Assembly (NCBI GenBank): GCA_938084685.1
Contig: CALKGE010000001.1
Location: 682,001-746,000, forward strand
DNA from: an uncultured Pirellulaceae bacterium
Lineage (GTDB): Bacteria; Planctomycetota; Planctomycetia; Pirellulales; Pirellulaceae
Length of the DNA: 64,000 nucleotides
Direction of reading: 5' to 3'
The number at the start of each line of letters is the position of its first letter. The stretch's first letter is position 1. The notes beneath the pieces are model-generated. The model searched no databases. It was not told where the DNA came from and saw nothing but the letters and a program-made list of their open reading frames with translations. Below are positions 17,460-29,054 of the stretch, in pieces. The translations under genes and the position numbers were made by a program.

Positions 17460-17500
17460 TCAAATACAGGACTTGTTTTTGTAATAAGAGAAACAGATTT

Positions 17501-19450
17501 ATGAAATTGTTAACAAGCTTGAACGTTATTGGGACTCTGATAATGACTTCGTTCTTTGCGGAAACCGCAGTGGCCGAAGTTCCTCTCAATGGCCTGACAG
17601 ATGCGGAACAGCGCAGCGGGTGGAAACTGCTGTTCGACGGTAAGACGACCGCAGGCTGGCGCAATTACAAAAAAGACGGTATCAGTGACGGATGGGAAAT
17701 CAAAGAAGGTGCGTTGGTAAGATCCGGCAAGGGAGCTGGCGATATTATCACCACTGGCAAGTACAAGTACTTCGAGCTGTTTCTGGAATACAACATCTCC
17801 CAAGGTGGAAACAGTGGAATCATGTTCCACGTTACCGAAGAGTATAACGCTCCTTGGCAGACCGGCCCGGAGATTCAGGTGCAGGACAATATCGATGGGC
17901 ATGATCCGCAGAAGTCCGGATGGCTGTATCAACTGTATCAACCCAGGAAACCAGCCTGGGCAACGATGTTCGAACAGCAGGTTGGATTCAAAGGGAAAGA
18001 GATGGATGATGCCACGCGACCACCTGGAGAATGGAATCTGGTTTATCTGCGGATTGGGCCTAAAAACTGTGAAGTTCAAGTAAACGGAGTTCATTACTAC
18101 TACTTCGAGGTTGGTAGTCCTGAGTGGAACGATTTGGTGGCAAAGAGTAAGTTTGCCAAGTACCCGAATTTTGGAAAAGCAGGTGAAGGACACCTCTGTT
18201 TACAGGACCATGGGAATCTGGTGTCTTACCGGAATATCAAAATTCGTGAGATCCAGGAAGGAACCGTACCGTCCATCTCGGATAAAGAGATTACTTTGAA
18301 TGCCGTGGAAGCATTCCCCGGTATGACCTGGGAAGATTTCGAAGGTGTCAGTGACGATGGAAAGATTCAGGTCATGCGTCCTGTCGAGTTAATCCATCCC
18401 GGTGACGGAACAAAACGGCTGTTTGCTCTGGACCAACGAGGACGTATTTACTCGATTGACACCACTGGAAAAGAAAAGGAAGCGAAAGTCGTTGTCGACT
18501 TCCAGGACCGGGTTCAGGCGCATGATGCGGCCAATAATGTGAACGAAGAAGGGGCTCTGGGAATGGCCATCCACCCTGACTATGAAAAAAATGGTCAGCT
18601 CTTCGTCTACTACTCTTCCAATAAATCAAATCTGGAAGATGGTCGGATTTCCTACCTTTCGCGTTTCACGGTTGATTTGGAGACGGGCGTTGGGGCTGCT
18701 TCCAGCGAGAAAATCATCATGACGATTCCTCAGCCATTTTCGAATCATAACGGTGGCCCCATGACCTTTGGTAATGACGGCCTTTTATATATTGGCATGG
18801 GAGATGGAGGTGGACGTAATGACCCGACCGGCCAGGGACAGGACCTCCGAACCTGGATGGGTTCGATTCTGAGGATTGATGTCGACAACCCGACAGCCGC
18901 TCGTAATTACAGTATCCCGGCAGATAATCCGTTTGTCGACGTCGAAGGTGCTCAGCCAGAGATCTACGCTTATGGTATTCGTAATCCCTGGCGTATTGCG
19001 AACGACCCCAGGACAGGCACGATCTGGATTGGTGATGTTGGTCAGGATCAATGGGAAGAGATCAATATTCTCGAGAAGGGAGCTAACTATGGCTGGAGTG
19101 TCCGTGAAGGAAGTTACCAGTTTGGTAATGCTCCGGTGGCTCAGCAACTGGAAGTGACGGATCCGATCTTTGAATATGATCATCAGATTGGTAAATCCAT
19201 TACGGGAGGATATGTGTATCGTGGCAAGGAGTTTCCTGAGTTGCGGGGTGCCTATTTGTACGCCGATTATATTTCGGGACGTATCTGGGCTCTGAAATAT
19301 AACGTCAGACGGCAGAAAGTGGTTTCCAATATCGAAATCAAGTCTTCCGCGACCCCTGTGATGGCATTTGGACTTGGGGAGGATGGTGAGATCTACTACA
19401 CCGTCGGCGCGGCCAGCGGCCGTTGTATTTTCAAGTTTGAGCGTCCGTAG
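17501..19450 (+). CDS. Secreted DUF1080 (3-keto-disaccharide hydrolase-like) fused to PQQ-type sugar dehydrogenase
   Basis: 649 residues with a signal peptide ending near AETAVAE. Residues about 32-250 form a DUF1080 (concanavalin-like) domain, with GWKLLFDGKTTAGWRN at its start and SGIMFHVTEE inside; members include 3-keto-disaccharide hydrolases. Residues about 270-645 are a glucose/sorbosone dehydrogenase beta-propeller, with NHNGGPMTFGNDGLLYIGMGDGGG and YGIRNPWRI. The pairing suggests an exported protein that oxidises and cleaves sugars. Both domains are abundant in planctomycetes. The ATG follows AAGAGAAAC. Confidence 0.9.
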   Translation: MKLLTSLNVIGTLIMTSFFAETAVAEVPLNGLTDAEQRSGWKLLFDGKTTAGWRNYKKDGISDGWEIKEGALVRSGKGAGDIITTGKYKYFELFLEYNISQGGNSGIMFHVTEEYNAPWQTGPEIQVQDNIDGHDPQKSGWLYQLYQPRKPAWATMFEQQVGFKGKEMDDATRPPGEWNLVYLRIGPKNCEVQVNGVHYYYFEVGSPEWNDLVAKSKFAKYPNFGKAGEGHLCLQDHGNLVSYRNIKIREIQEGTVPSISDKEITLNAVEAFPGMTWEDFEGVSDDGKIQVMRPVELIHPGDGTKRLFALDQRGRIYSIDTTGKEKEAKVVVDFQDRVQAHDAANNVNEEGALGMAIHPDYEKNGQLFVYYSSNKSNLEDGRISYLSRFTVDLETGVGAASSEKIIMTIPQPFSNHNGGPMTFGNDGLLYIGMGDGGGRNDPTGQGQDLRTWMGSILRIDVDNPTAARNYSIPADNPFVDVEGAQPEIYAYGIRNPWRIANDPRTGTIWIGDVGQDQWEEINILEKGANYGWSVREGSYQFGNAPVAQQLEVTDPIFEYDHQIGKSITGGYVYRGKEFPELRGAYLYADYISGRIWALKYNVRRQKVVSNIEIKSSATPVMAFGLGEDGEIYYTVGAASGRCIFKFERP

Positions 19451-19488
19451 AGCCCTGGTGATTGAGAGAGAGAAGAGGCAGGTCTCAC

Positions 19489-20403
19489 ATGGCATCCGGA
19501 AAAAAGAAGAGATCTGTCGCGCAATCTGCTGGTCTTTCTATCGCCACGTGCCAGTTTTCTGTAGAAGCGGATATTCTTCATAATAAGAAGTCTGTTCTTC
19601 GACAGATTCGCCAGGCGGCTCGCGGAGGAGCCCGGGTTGTTCACTTTTCCGAGTGTGCTTTGAGTGGATATGCGGGAGTTGAGTTTGAATCGATGGATTC
19701 ACTTGACTGGGATTTACTCCAAGCAGCTACCCAGGAAATTATGCAGCTGGCAGGAGAGCTGGGTGTCTGGGTTTTGCTGGGGTCGACGCATCAACTGAGC
19801 GGAAAAAACAAGCCTCATAATTGTGTCTACGTGATCGACGATCAGGGCCAGATTGCAGAACGCTATGATAAGCGGTTTTGCACGGGCACGGATGGTAAAA
19901 CGCCAACGCTGGATCTTGTGCACTATTCCCCCGGCAATCATATGACAACGTTTGAGGTCGATGGGTTTCTCTGTGGCGTACTGATTTGCTATGACTACCG
20001 GTTTCCTGAACTCTACCGGGAATTGCAACAGGCTGGTGTGCAGGTTCTGTTTCAGTCCTTTCATAATGCTCGTACTTCGGTGGTAGAAGACCAGCAATAC
20101 AACATTTGGAAGACGATTGTCCCTGCGACAATGGCCTGCCGCGCTGCAGAAAATCATATCTGGATTTCAGCCAATAACAGTACAACTCATCCATCACGCT
20201 GGGGAAGTTTTGTAGTGCGACCTGATGGAGCCATTGTGAACAGACTACCACTGCACAGACCAGCGGTAATGATCAATCAAGTCTACTTCGACGAGTCGTT
20301 TTATGATGCTCCTGGTCCGTGGCGTGATCGGGCTGTGGCGGGTGTCCTGCACAGCGGATGTACCGTGAACGATAAGCGTAGCAGGGACCGGACTGTACTC
20401 TAG
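19489..20403 (+). CDS. Carbon-nitrogen hydrolase (nitrilase superfamily)
   Basis: 304 residues. It has the Glu-Lys-Cys triad of nitrilase-fold amidases: Glu in FSECALSGYAG, Lys in YDKRFCTG and Cys in LICYDYRFPELYR. It hydrolyses a C-N bond in an amide or carbamoyl compound, and the substrate is not evident. ATG 19489 is chosen because a GAGGCAGG site (19475-19482) lies just before it; a TTG nine codons upstream is weaker. It begins 38 nt after the sugar dehydrogenase gene. Confidence 0.88.
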   Translation: MASGKKKRSVAQSAGLSIATCQFSVEADILHNKKSVLRQIRQAARGGARVVHFSECALSGYAGVEFESMDSLDWDLLQAATQEIMQLAGELGVWVLLGSTHQLSGKNKPHNCVYVIDDQGQIAERYDKRFCTGTDGKTPTLDLVHYSPGNHMTTFEVDGFLCGVLICYDYRFPELYRELQQAGVQVLFQSFHNARTSVVEDQQYNIWKTIVPATMACRAAENHIWISANNSTTHPSRWGSFVVRPDGAIVNRLPLHRPAVMINQVYFDESFYDAPGPWRDRAVAGVLHSGCTVNDKRSRDRTVL

Positions 20404-20586
20404 GTAGACCTACGGAATCTGCTAGGACGGCAAGATAACTTTGCTACAATTAAAACCCAGATGTCAGTAAAGGTTGTCTTTGCGAGGACGACTGTAGGCG
20501 GATTTACAAGGCGACTCTGATTGCAGTCAGAGTATCGCTTTTACTGCAGCTTTTCTTATAACCATATTGATAAGGATCTAATCGCG

Positions 20587-22517
<1,931 letters not shown>

Positions 22518-22550
22518 GATCAGCCATCCATCCATGAACGAGTGATCAAG

Positions 22551-22580
22551 GGGCTGCCGGTATTCCGGCAGTCCTTTTTC
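22551..22580 (+). terminator. Rho-independent terminator after the PII gene
   Basis: GGCTGCCGG, a TATT loop and CCGGCAGTCC form a tight stem followed by TTTTTC. It lies between convergent genes and ends at the stop of the minus-strand amidohydrolase. Confidence 0.85.
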
Positions 22581-23545
22581 TATGGCTCAAATTGGATCAG
22601 GTCCAGGATCAGGTTTTCGTAGCGGGGACCATAACGGTAACCACGTTTGATGTTCAGATCGAGATCTAACAGGTTTTTGCGATACCTGGGAAACAGACCA
22701 ACCTGCTTTCGATGAGGAATCCGGCTGGATGGTAGGGGATAATCACTGCCATGAATAATACGATTTGTAATGAATTCAGGCTCTTTGGCAAGTTTGCTGC
22801 ATGCGTTGAGACGGACTAGCCCGGCCATGACTGCGGTGTCTCCGTAGAGATTGTCATAGCGATGCATCATCTCAATGAAGTGAGGATAATAGTCTTCCTT
22901 GTCCCAGAATGTGCAAGTGCCGCAATGGGCCGCGATGATATTTCCTCCCTGGTCCAAGGCACGCGCCAGTCTCCTGGGGTCAGTGTATTTTTGCGAGACG
23001 ACTTTGCACGAGTGTTCGTAACCTGTGTGAAAGATCAAAGTAATACCGATCTCTGCCGCCCGTCGATAGAACGCCTCAAATTCCGGCAAATCTGGGCTGA
23101 CGCCCTGAATTGCTGTATGGATTTTCACCAGTTTGCAACCAGCTGCCCTTACCCGCTCCAGCTCGCGAATAGAATCGGAACGCATCGGATTAATGCTGGC
23201 ACAGGGAATGATTTTGTCGGAACGCGTTGCTAACTCCAGGACATAGTTGTTGGAAACGTAGAAGTGCGTTCGATGGTAATCGATGTCCAGACCGTTTTTG
23301 TAAATCGCATCCTGAGCAAACAGAACGATGTAGTCCAGTTCAGTGGATTCCAGATCCTTGAACAGGCGATGATAGATCTTTTCCGAAATTGTTTCCCCTC
23401 GTTCTTTTTTGATACCGGACAGACGAAGTAACAGTTTGGATATCAGCGATTTCTGAGTGGGACGCGACAAAAACCCTTCAGCGGGGTTTTCACCCCAGCA
23501 AAAAATATGAGTGTGTGCATCGACGGTGAGATGGGAGTGATTCAT
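22580..23545 (-). CDS. Amidohydrolase-family metal-dependent hydrolase
   Basis: 321 residues. The N-terminal VDAHTHIF metal motif, LIFHTGYEHS, IIAAHCGT and the late IIHGSDYPLP match the TIM-barrel amidohydrolase_2 family (COG2159-like). The substrate is unknown; relatives include decarboxylases and hydrolases. It begins 3 nt after the stop of the large acyltransferase fusion and is clearly co-transcribed with it, so a role in lipid or envelope metabolism is possible but unproven. Confidence 0.82.
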   Translation of the reverse strand: MNHSHLTVDAHTHIFCWGENPAEGFLSRPTQKSLISKLLLRLSGIKKERGETISEKIYHRLFKDLESTELDYIVLFAQDAIYKNGLDIDYHRTHFYVSNNYVLELATRSDKIIPCASINPMRSDSIRELERVRAAGCKLVKIHTAIQGVSPDLPEFEAFYRRAAEIGITLIFHTGYEHSCKVVSQKYTDPRRLARALDQGGNIIAAHCGTCTFWDKEDYYPHFIEMMHRYDNLYGDTAVMAGLVRLNACSKLAKEPEFITNRIIHGSDYPLPSSRIPHRKQVGLFPRYRKNLLDLDLNIKRGYRYGPRYENLILDLIQFEP

Positions 23546-23548
23546 GAA

Positions 23549-26500
23549 TCAGGGAGCTTCTGGTAGCGCATGAGGGTGGGGTGAGGAGGAACGAAGGTGG
23601 AGTACGAATCGCACGATGGCATATCCGCAGGCGGTAAGGACCGACAGGTAGAAGAGGATAATGACCTGCTCTCCGACCAATACGATCAGACCATGTTTTT
23701 TGTATTCCATTACGAAAGTAATGCTGGAACGGGTCAGAGTCTTAGCAAATTCTTCAAAATCGGCTCCGGTATGATTGCCAAGGTAGACACGTACAGTCGC
23801 CTCGTCCTGAATGCGATCATAATCTAACCAGGCCACCAGGTCGTATTGCGGATTGCCTGTTCGGACATCTTGCACAAACTGAGTGGCTAATTCATGGGCT
23901 GGTAGCGTGCGGCGTCCCAGCACTGACACAATGGGAAAGCGAAGCGTCGCGTTGTCGCTATTGCCGCCATAACAGCGGTAGATGACTTCTGTGCAGACGA
24001 GTGTATTGGGCGTTTCAAAGTCAAAGTTGAAGTCGTACTCACGCCCTTCGTAGTAAAACGCGTGTGCGATCGCTTTTGCTCGTTCTCCTGGTTTCAGGTT
24101 TTTTGGACGCAATGCGAAGACAGAAGACGCCTCGCCGATGCTATGCGCAACCGTATTGAGAATGACTCCTTCGCTGACAGCTTCGATGATGTGAAAACGA
24201 TCCAAGTGCTCCGCCTCTCCTGCTTTGAGTTGTTCGATCAGCCTCTGGATTTTTTCTGCATGGTTTTGCTGGTGAGGTTCATCTGTTTCTCTTGTCGATC
24301 CGCTTTGAGTTGCCAGATCGGCTAACACCTGCAGCTCTGTAATCACTTTCTCAAGAATACCCTCCTGCTTCCATTGGGACGGGCTTCCGACATACAGCGC
24401 CCCGTGAGGCCAGTATCCCGGGAGAAATGCATTGGACGAATACCAATCACGGCGTTCAATCAGAATGTCACCCGGCCGTAAAGTCCCATGAAATTGATTA
24501 ACTTCCTGTGAGCGAATGTGATGTTCGCGAATCTCCCTGGTGTTCTTGATACGAAAGTCTCCGATTTCCGTAGCGATCATTTGCTGCAATTGCAGATAGG
24601 TACTGACTCCCTTACGGACAGCTTCGCTGATGGCGGTTCTCACATTTCCAGGCAACGGGTCAGGGTGCTTTTCATATACCGACTGAATTGTCTGATTTGC
24701 TTTTTCGATAAGTTGTGAAAGTGCATCTGCATTGGGAGAATCATCACTACCATATCTTTTTAATTCTTCGAGATACTGTTCGCCAATGGTCGCCATTAAT
24801 TCTTTGTAGAGACCTGCTTCCAGTTCTTCGTTGACTCGTCGTACCAATCCTTCAGGAATCCCAAAGGTGTCATCACGTTCGTTCAGATAGCTGGAGAGTT
24901 TGGTGTCCTGCAGGTAGGTTGCAGCAAATCGTAACGACATCTGATGGCGTAGTAGCATGGCTGCGGTATATAACTGCATTAGCCTGCGGCGTGATACCTG
25001 GGGTGGATAGTCAGTGTTGTAATGTTCCGGACTGTACACGACTGCAATTTTCACAAGCTCGTCCCGAGCTTGATAAAAGCTGTGCAACAATGCGCTCACC
25101 TCACGGCGATTATCCTGATGCTCCACCTGGAAATTTCCTGCTTTATACTGTTGGAGCAGGTCAAGACTATGCTTATGAGTCGCGGCTGCCTGTTTGGCGA
25201 TGCGGAGCACCTGCTGTTCTGCGTCAAGAGTGCTCTTTTCTGTGATGACAACGTCGGTGCTGGCGACAGGTTGCCGTAGCTCGTCAGCTACTTCCGGGTT
25301 CAGGTAAAGATTGACCAGGATGTAAAAGACAAAGGCGAAGGAAAGCAGCAAGAGAGAACTTACCGTGGAAGCGAACAGCATTATCAGTGGTTTAATTGAC
25401 CGTGGTTCAGGCCGGGGAAAAATCTGAGCGTAACGTTCTGCGTACTGGATCAGGGTGGCTCTGATTTCACTTAACTCGCGCCGCAGGCGTAACAGGCTGG
25501 ACCTCCGAAGTGAAGCTCGTACCTGATGCCCCAGATGTACCATGGTCCGCGTGAAGTAGGGCCAGTACTTTAGTGCAATCGTTCCGGACAGGACGAGTAA
25601 AAAGTTGGTGACAGTGATCAGTGCGGGCTGAGCTGTTTCCTGGAGGACGTTGTAGGCAATGCATGCGTACCACAGCAGATAGATCGGTATTCCAGATCCG
25701 ATTCTGGCCAGCGCGGTTGTTTTTTTACCAGGGTGTTGTACTTTCGCTACGATTGCCCGAGTGATGACAAAGGGAACGATGTTACCGAGAGTCCCTACGA
25801 GCGCGGGGATAAACCAGATGATCAAGTGAAACAACTTCCAGAAAAACGTGAATGTTGTTTTTAATGTGCTTCGTTGCAGGATCGGGTCATCAATCACCAG
25901 GCCCTGGGATTTGACTTTTCGATGGTATTTCCTGACCTGGGAGATAATCTCTTCGCCCACCTCCGGTTCTTCACGGTAGAAGTAATTGAGGGCGTCGGCG
26001 ATTCGTTTCCGACGCAGTAGTTTCGGTACTTTTAGTGACGCTTTGTGTTTTGAGTAGTCAATCAGTGTTTCCAGATCATCCAGGAGAGGATCCCAGTCAG
26101 CATTGTCCAAATGTACAACGACGGATTTGAGATTGGTTTCGATTTGCCTGGTGAGTTGTCGACGTAGTACTTTGTCCTCGGTAAGGGGAGTTTCGGCGTC
26201 CGTCTGATGTTCTTCGGTAAACTGCCAGAGCTTAATAGGAACGCCGACATTGATCCAGACTTTGCTGCCTAATCGTTCTTTGCATTCATAGTTAATACCG
26301 AGTGGAACAATGACCAGGTTGTCGACTCCCTGTTCAAATGCCTCCAGAGCGATGCGGGCGGCACCTCCCCGAACTAATCCCAACTGCCTCAAATCAGTTG
26401 AAACTCCTTCCGGGAAAATTCCCATGGCTCTACCGGATTTAAGTCCATTGACGACTCGCCGCAGACTTTTTTGGTTTTTCTTCACCTGGCCTGTGTCATC

Positions 26501-26788
26501 ACTTCCGCGATAGGCTGGCACCATTCCCAGGGCATGCAGGATGGGACCAATAACCGGAGTCTTAAACAGAGGGGCTTTCGCCATAAAGCTGACCGGTCGC
26601 CTGGCGGTGATTCCGATGAGCAGGGGATCGATAAGTGAATTGGGGTGGTTTGCACAAAACAGTACTGGACCCTCGGATGGGATTTCGTCTGCTCCGGTGA
26701 TCAGAATTTTCGGATAGTACTTTTTAATCAGCGTGTGCGCTACTTTTCGCAGTACTTTTCCGAGGACAATACCTGCACTGATAACCAT
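23549..26788 (-). CDS. Lysophospholipid acyltransferase fused to YiiX-like permuted NlpC/P60 domain
   Basis: 1079 residues. Residues 1-250 form a PlsC/GPAT-type acyltransferase. CANHPNSLIDPLL holds the catalytic His and Asp (H-x5-D spacing), followed by GMVPAYRG and GIFPEGVS. Four or more hydrophobic helices lie at about 310-490, then a long helical region. Residues about 765-1000 match the YiiX/YebB-type permuted papain-like fold: LRPGDILIERRD, then YWPHGALYVG (His), then LVCTEVIYRCY (Cys). Two more helices close the chain. The fusion suggests making or cleaving an acyl or amide bond of a membrane lipid or lipoprotein. AGAGGA precedes ATG 26788. Confidence 0.82.
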   Translation of the reverse strand: MVISAGIVLGKVLRKVAHTLIKKYYPKILITGADEIPSEGPVLFCANHPNSLIDPLLIGITARRPVSFMAKAPLFKTPVIGPILHALGMVPAYRGSDDTGQVKKNQKSLRRVVNGLKSGRAMGIFPEGVSTDLRQLGLVRGGAARIALEAFEQGVDNLVIVPLGINYECKERLGSKVWINVGVPIKLWQFTEEHQTDAETPLTEDKVLRRQLTRQIETNLKSVVVHLDNADWDPLLDDLETLIDYSKHKASLKVPKLLRRKRIADALNYFYREEPEVGEEIISQVRKYHRKVKSQGLVIDDPILQRSTLKTTFTFFWKLFHLIIWFIPALVGTLGNIVPFVITRAIVAKVQHPGKKTTALARIGSGIPIYLLWYACIAYNVLQETAQPALITVTNFLLVLSGTIALKYWPYFTRTMVHLGHQVRASLRRSSLLRLRRELSEIRATLIQYAERYAQIFPRPEPRSIKPLIMLFASTVSSLLLLSFAFVFYILVNLYLNPEVADELRQPVASTDVVITEKSTLDAEQQVLRIAKQAAATHKHSLDLLQQYKAGNFQVEHQDNRREVSALLHSFYQARDELVKIAVVYSPEHYNTDYPPQVSRRRLMQLYTAAMLLRHQMSLRFAATYLQDTKLSSYLNERDDTFGIPEGLVRRVNEELEAGLYKELMATIGEQYLEELKRYGSDDSPNADALSQLIEKANQTIQSVYEKHPDPLPGNVRTAISEAVRKGVSTYLQLQQMIATEIGDFRIKNTREIREHHIRSQEVNQFHGTLRPGDILIERRDWYSSNAFLPGYWPHGALYVGSPSQWKQEGILEKVITELQVLADLATQSGSTRETDEPHQQNHAEKIQRLIEQLKAGEAEHLDRFHIIEAVSEGVILNTVAHSIGEASSVFALRPKNLKPGERAKAIAHAFYYEGREYDFNFDFETPNTLVCTEVIYRCYGGNSDNATLRFPIVSVLGRRTLPAHELATQFVQDVRTGNPQYDLVAWLDYDRIQDEATVRVYLGNHTGADFEEFAKTLTRSSITFVMEYKKHGLIVLVGEQVIILFYLSVLTACGYAIVRFVLHLRSSSPHPHALPEAP

Positions 26789-26950
26789 GGGTCCTCTGAT
26801 GAATAAGAGCGAACCTTGATGAAACTGTCTTCATTGCTTCTTATAATATCGCTGTTACATCATCTAATTGCAGAAAAAACAACACTCTGTAAAAGAGAAA
26901 AACGAGTTTACTTGAAACTCGTCTATCCATTTCCAATCGAAAGGTTTGTC

Positions 26951-27832
26951 ATGCAACTCCGCCTCACCCTGCTACTGTTTACAGTCATGTTCTCAAATTC
27001 TTCGGTGACCCAGGCGGTGGAAAAGCCGATCAAGGTCTGGCCCGGAGCTGTTCCCGGTGAAAAGGGGGACATCGGAGAGGAGACAGCTACGCCCAGTGCA
27101 CCGGGGCAAAAGCAGGTCCTGAGAATTTCCAACGTCTCCGTTCCAACATTACAGTTTTATCCGGCCGTTAAGGGCAATACGGGCACCACGGTGGTGGTTT
27201 GCCCGGGCGGTGGCTACAACATTCTGGCCTGGGATCTGGAAGGAACGGAAGTTTGTGAGTGGTTGAATTCATTGGGAGTGAACGCCGTTTTGCTGAAGTA
27301 TCGTGTGCCGCGTCGTAAGGGGTTGCCTCCCTATCACGCGCCGCTACAGGATGCGCAGCGCACGATGAGTTACGTGCGAGCTCAGGCAAAGCAGTGGAAG
27401 ATTAATCCGGACCGGATCGGTATTTTGGGGTTTTCCGCTGGTGGAAACCTGGCGGCGATGACGTCGATGCATTTTGAGAAGCGAAATTATGAAGCGATTG
27501 ATGAAATCGATCAGGTCAGCAGTCGTCCTGATTTTACGATCCTGATCTATCCCGCCTATCTGACGACCAGAGAAGGGAAACTGGTGCCCGAGGCGAACGT
27601 AACGAATCAGACTCCACCCATGTTCATGCAGCATGCATATAACGATGGTGTTACTCCGGAGAGCAGTGTTCTCTTGTGGCTTGCGCTCAAGCGGATCGGG
27701 GTTCCTGCTGAGATGCATGTCACCGAGACAGGGGGACATGGTTATGGACTGCGCGTGACCGACTCGAACAGTCATCGTTGGCCGACTCGCTGTGAAGAGT
27801 GGATGCGGGAACGGGGATTATTGAGTAAGTAA
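26951..27832 (+). CDS. Secreted alpha/beta hydrolase (BD-FAE/acetylxylan esterase-like)
   Basis: 293 residues with a signal peptide (LLLFTVMFSNSSVTQAVE). It has the alpha/beta-hydrolase core: oxyanion region VVCPGGGYNILAWDLEG, nucleophile GFSAGGNLAA and catalytic His in TGGHGYGL. Relatives release acetyl or feruloyl esters from plant or algal polysaccharides. The start is ATG 26951 behind GAAAGG; the longer in-frame ORF from 26816 has no site and would hide the signal peptide. It starts opposite the acyltransferase fusion and ends 1 nt before the Tm-1-like gene. Confidence 0.87.
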   Translation: MQLRLTLLLFTVMFSNSSVTQAVEKPIKVWPGAVPGEKGDIGEETATPSAPGQKQVLRISNVSVPTLQFYPAVKGNTGTTVVVCPGGGYNILAWDLEGTEVCEWLNSLGVNAVLLKYRVPRRKGLPPYHAPLQDAQRTMSYVRAQAKQWKINPDRIGILGFSAGGNLAAMTSMHFEKRNYEAIDEIDQVSSRPDFTILIYPAYLTTREGKLVPEANVTNQTPPMFMQHAYNDGVTPESSVLLWLALKRIGVPAEMHVTETGGHGYGLRVTDSNSHRWPTRCEEWMRERGLLSK

Positions 27833-27833
27833 G

Positions 27834-29054
27834 ATGGCTCGAACCGTTCTCCTGATCGGTGCCTTTGATTCGAAGGGCCCCGAGTATGCATTTGTTCGCG
27901 ATATTCTGTTAGACCATGGTCTGCATGTGCTGACGGTGAATACAGGAGTGCTGGGAACGACCGACCTGTTTCCTGTTGATGTGGAAGCGGCAGAAGTCGC
28001 CGAAGCAGCAGGTAGTTCGTTGCCGGATCTGAGAACGAGCGGGGATCGGGGTGAGGCGATGATCGTGATGGCTCGAGGGGCTGAGCACCTTTCCCGAGCG
28101 ATGTATGCAGAAGGTCAATTTGACGCTGTGTTTGGAATGGGGGGGTCCGGTGGATCCACGATGGTAACTGCGGCGATGCGCTGCCTATCACTGGGCGTTC
28201 CGAAAGTTTGTGTTTGCACCGTGGCCAGCGGTGATACTTCGATGTATGTCGGAGCAAGTGATGTTGTTCTGTTCCCTTCGGCCACAGACGTTTCGGGGAT
28301 CAACCGAATAAGTCGCGTGACCTATACCCGAGCCGTAGGGGCATTGATAGGGATGCTGCAAACGGAAGTCTCTGCGGCGAATGACGACAAACCAATCGTC
28401 GTTGCCAGTATGTTTGGTAACACGACTCAATGTGTGGACGCCTGTCGGCAGCTTCTGGAAACAGAAGGATTCGAAGTGTTGGTATTTCACGCTGTGGGAA
28501 CCGGTGGCCAGACGATGGAGTCACTGATTGACCAGGGGCTGGTGGATGCCTGTCTGGATATCACGACTACCGAGTGGGCAGATGAATTGTGTGGAGGTGT
28601 TTTCAGCGCCGGGCCCACTCGTCTGGAGGCAGCAGGCCGAGTGGGGATTCCTCATCTTATTGTTCCCGGGTGCGTTGATATGGTGAATTTCAATGCACCA
28701 GATACCGTACCTGAACAATACCTGAATGATAACCGCCTCTTTTACCATTGGAATCCTTCCGTCACCCTGATGCGAACCAACGTGGAAGAGAATCAGCAGT
28801 TAGGCAAAATCTTTGCCGAGAAAGCAAATCAGGCCACTGGCCCGGTCGCTTTTCTGCTTCCACTGCTAGGGGTGTCCATCCTGGGTGGTGAGGGGGAATT
28901 GTTTTTTGATCCGCAGGCTGACAACGCCCTGTTTGACGCGATAAAAAATAATGTTCATAGTGACGTGGCGGTTTATGAAATCGAAGCCAATATCAATGAT
29001 CCGGTCTTTTCAGAGAAGGCCGTGGAAATTCTTTTGGAAATGAAACGACAATGA
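27834..29054 (+). CDS. Tm-1-like ATP-binding protein (UPF0261)
   Basis: 406 residues. It matches the UPF0261 / Tm-1-like family over its length: [16 protein letters not shown] at the N-terminus, [30 protein letters not shown] and [14 protein letters not shown]. In plants the same domain forms the N-terminal half of the tomato Tm-1 protein, which binds ATP. The bacterial function is unclear. It overlaps the next gene by ATGA (4 nt), so the two are translated together. Confidence 0.92.
   Translation: MARTVLLIGAFDSKGPEYAFVRDILLDHGLHVLTVNTGVLGTTDLFPVDVEAAEVAEAAGSSLPDLRTSGDRGEAMIVMARGAEHLSRAMYAEGQFDAVFGMGGSGGSTMVTAAMRCLSLGVPKVCVCTVASGDTSMYVGASDVVLFPSATDVSGINRISRVTYTRAVGALIGMLQTEVSAANDDKPIVVASMFGNTTQCVDACRQLLETEGFEVLVFHAVGTGGQTMESLIDQGLVDACLDITTTEWADELCGGVFSAGPTRLEAAGRVGIPHLIVPGCVDMVNFNAPDTVPEQYLNDNRLFYHWNPSVTLMRTNVEENQQLGKIFAEKANQATGPVAFLLPLLGVSILGGEGELFFDPQADNALFDAIKNNVHSDVAVYEIEANINDPVFSEKAVEILLEMKRQ

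Noticed and set aside
17510-19495. Two minus-strand frames over 220 residues inside the DUF1080 fusion gene
   Set aside because: Shadows of a well-conserved plus-strand gene.
20426-20445. Possible sigma-54 promoter before amt (GGCAAG...TTTGC)
   Set aside because: The GG and GC elements are 14 bp apart; 12 is required.
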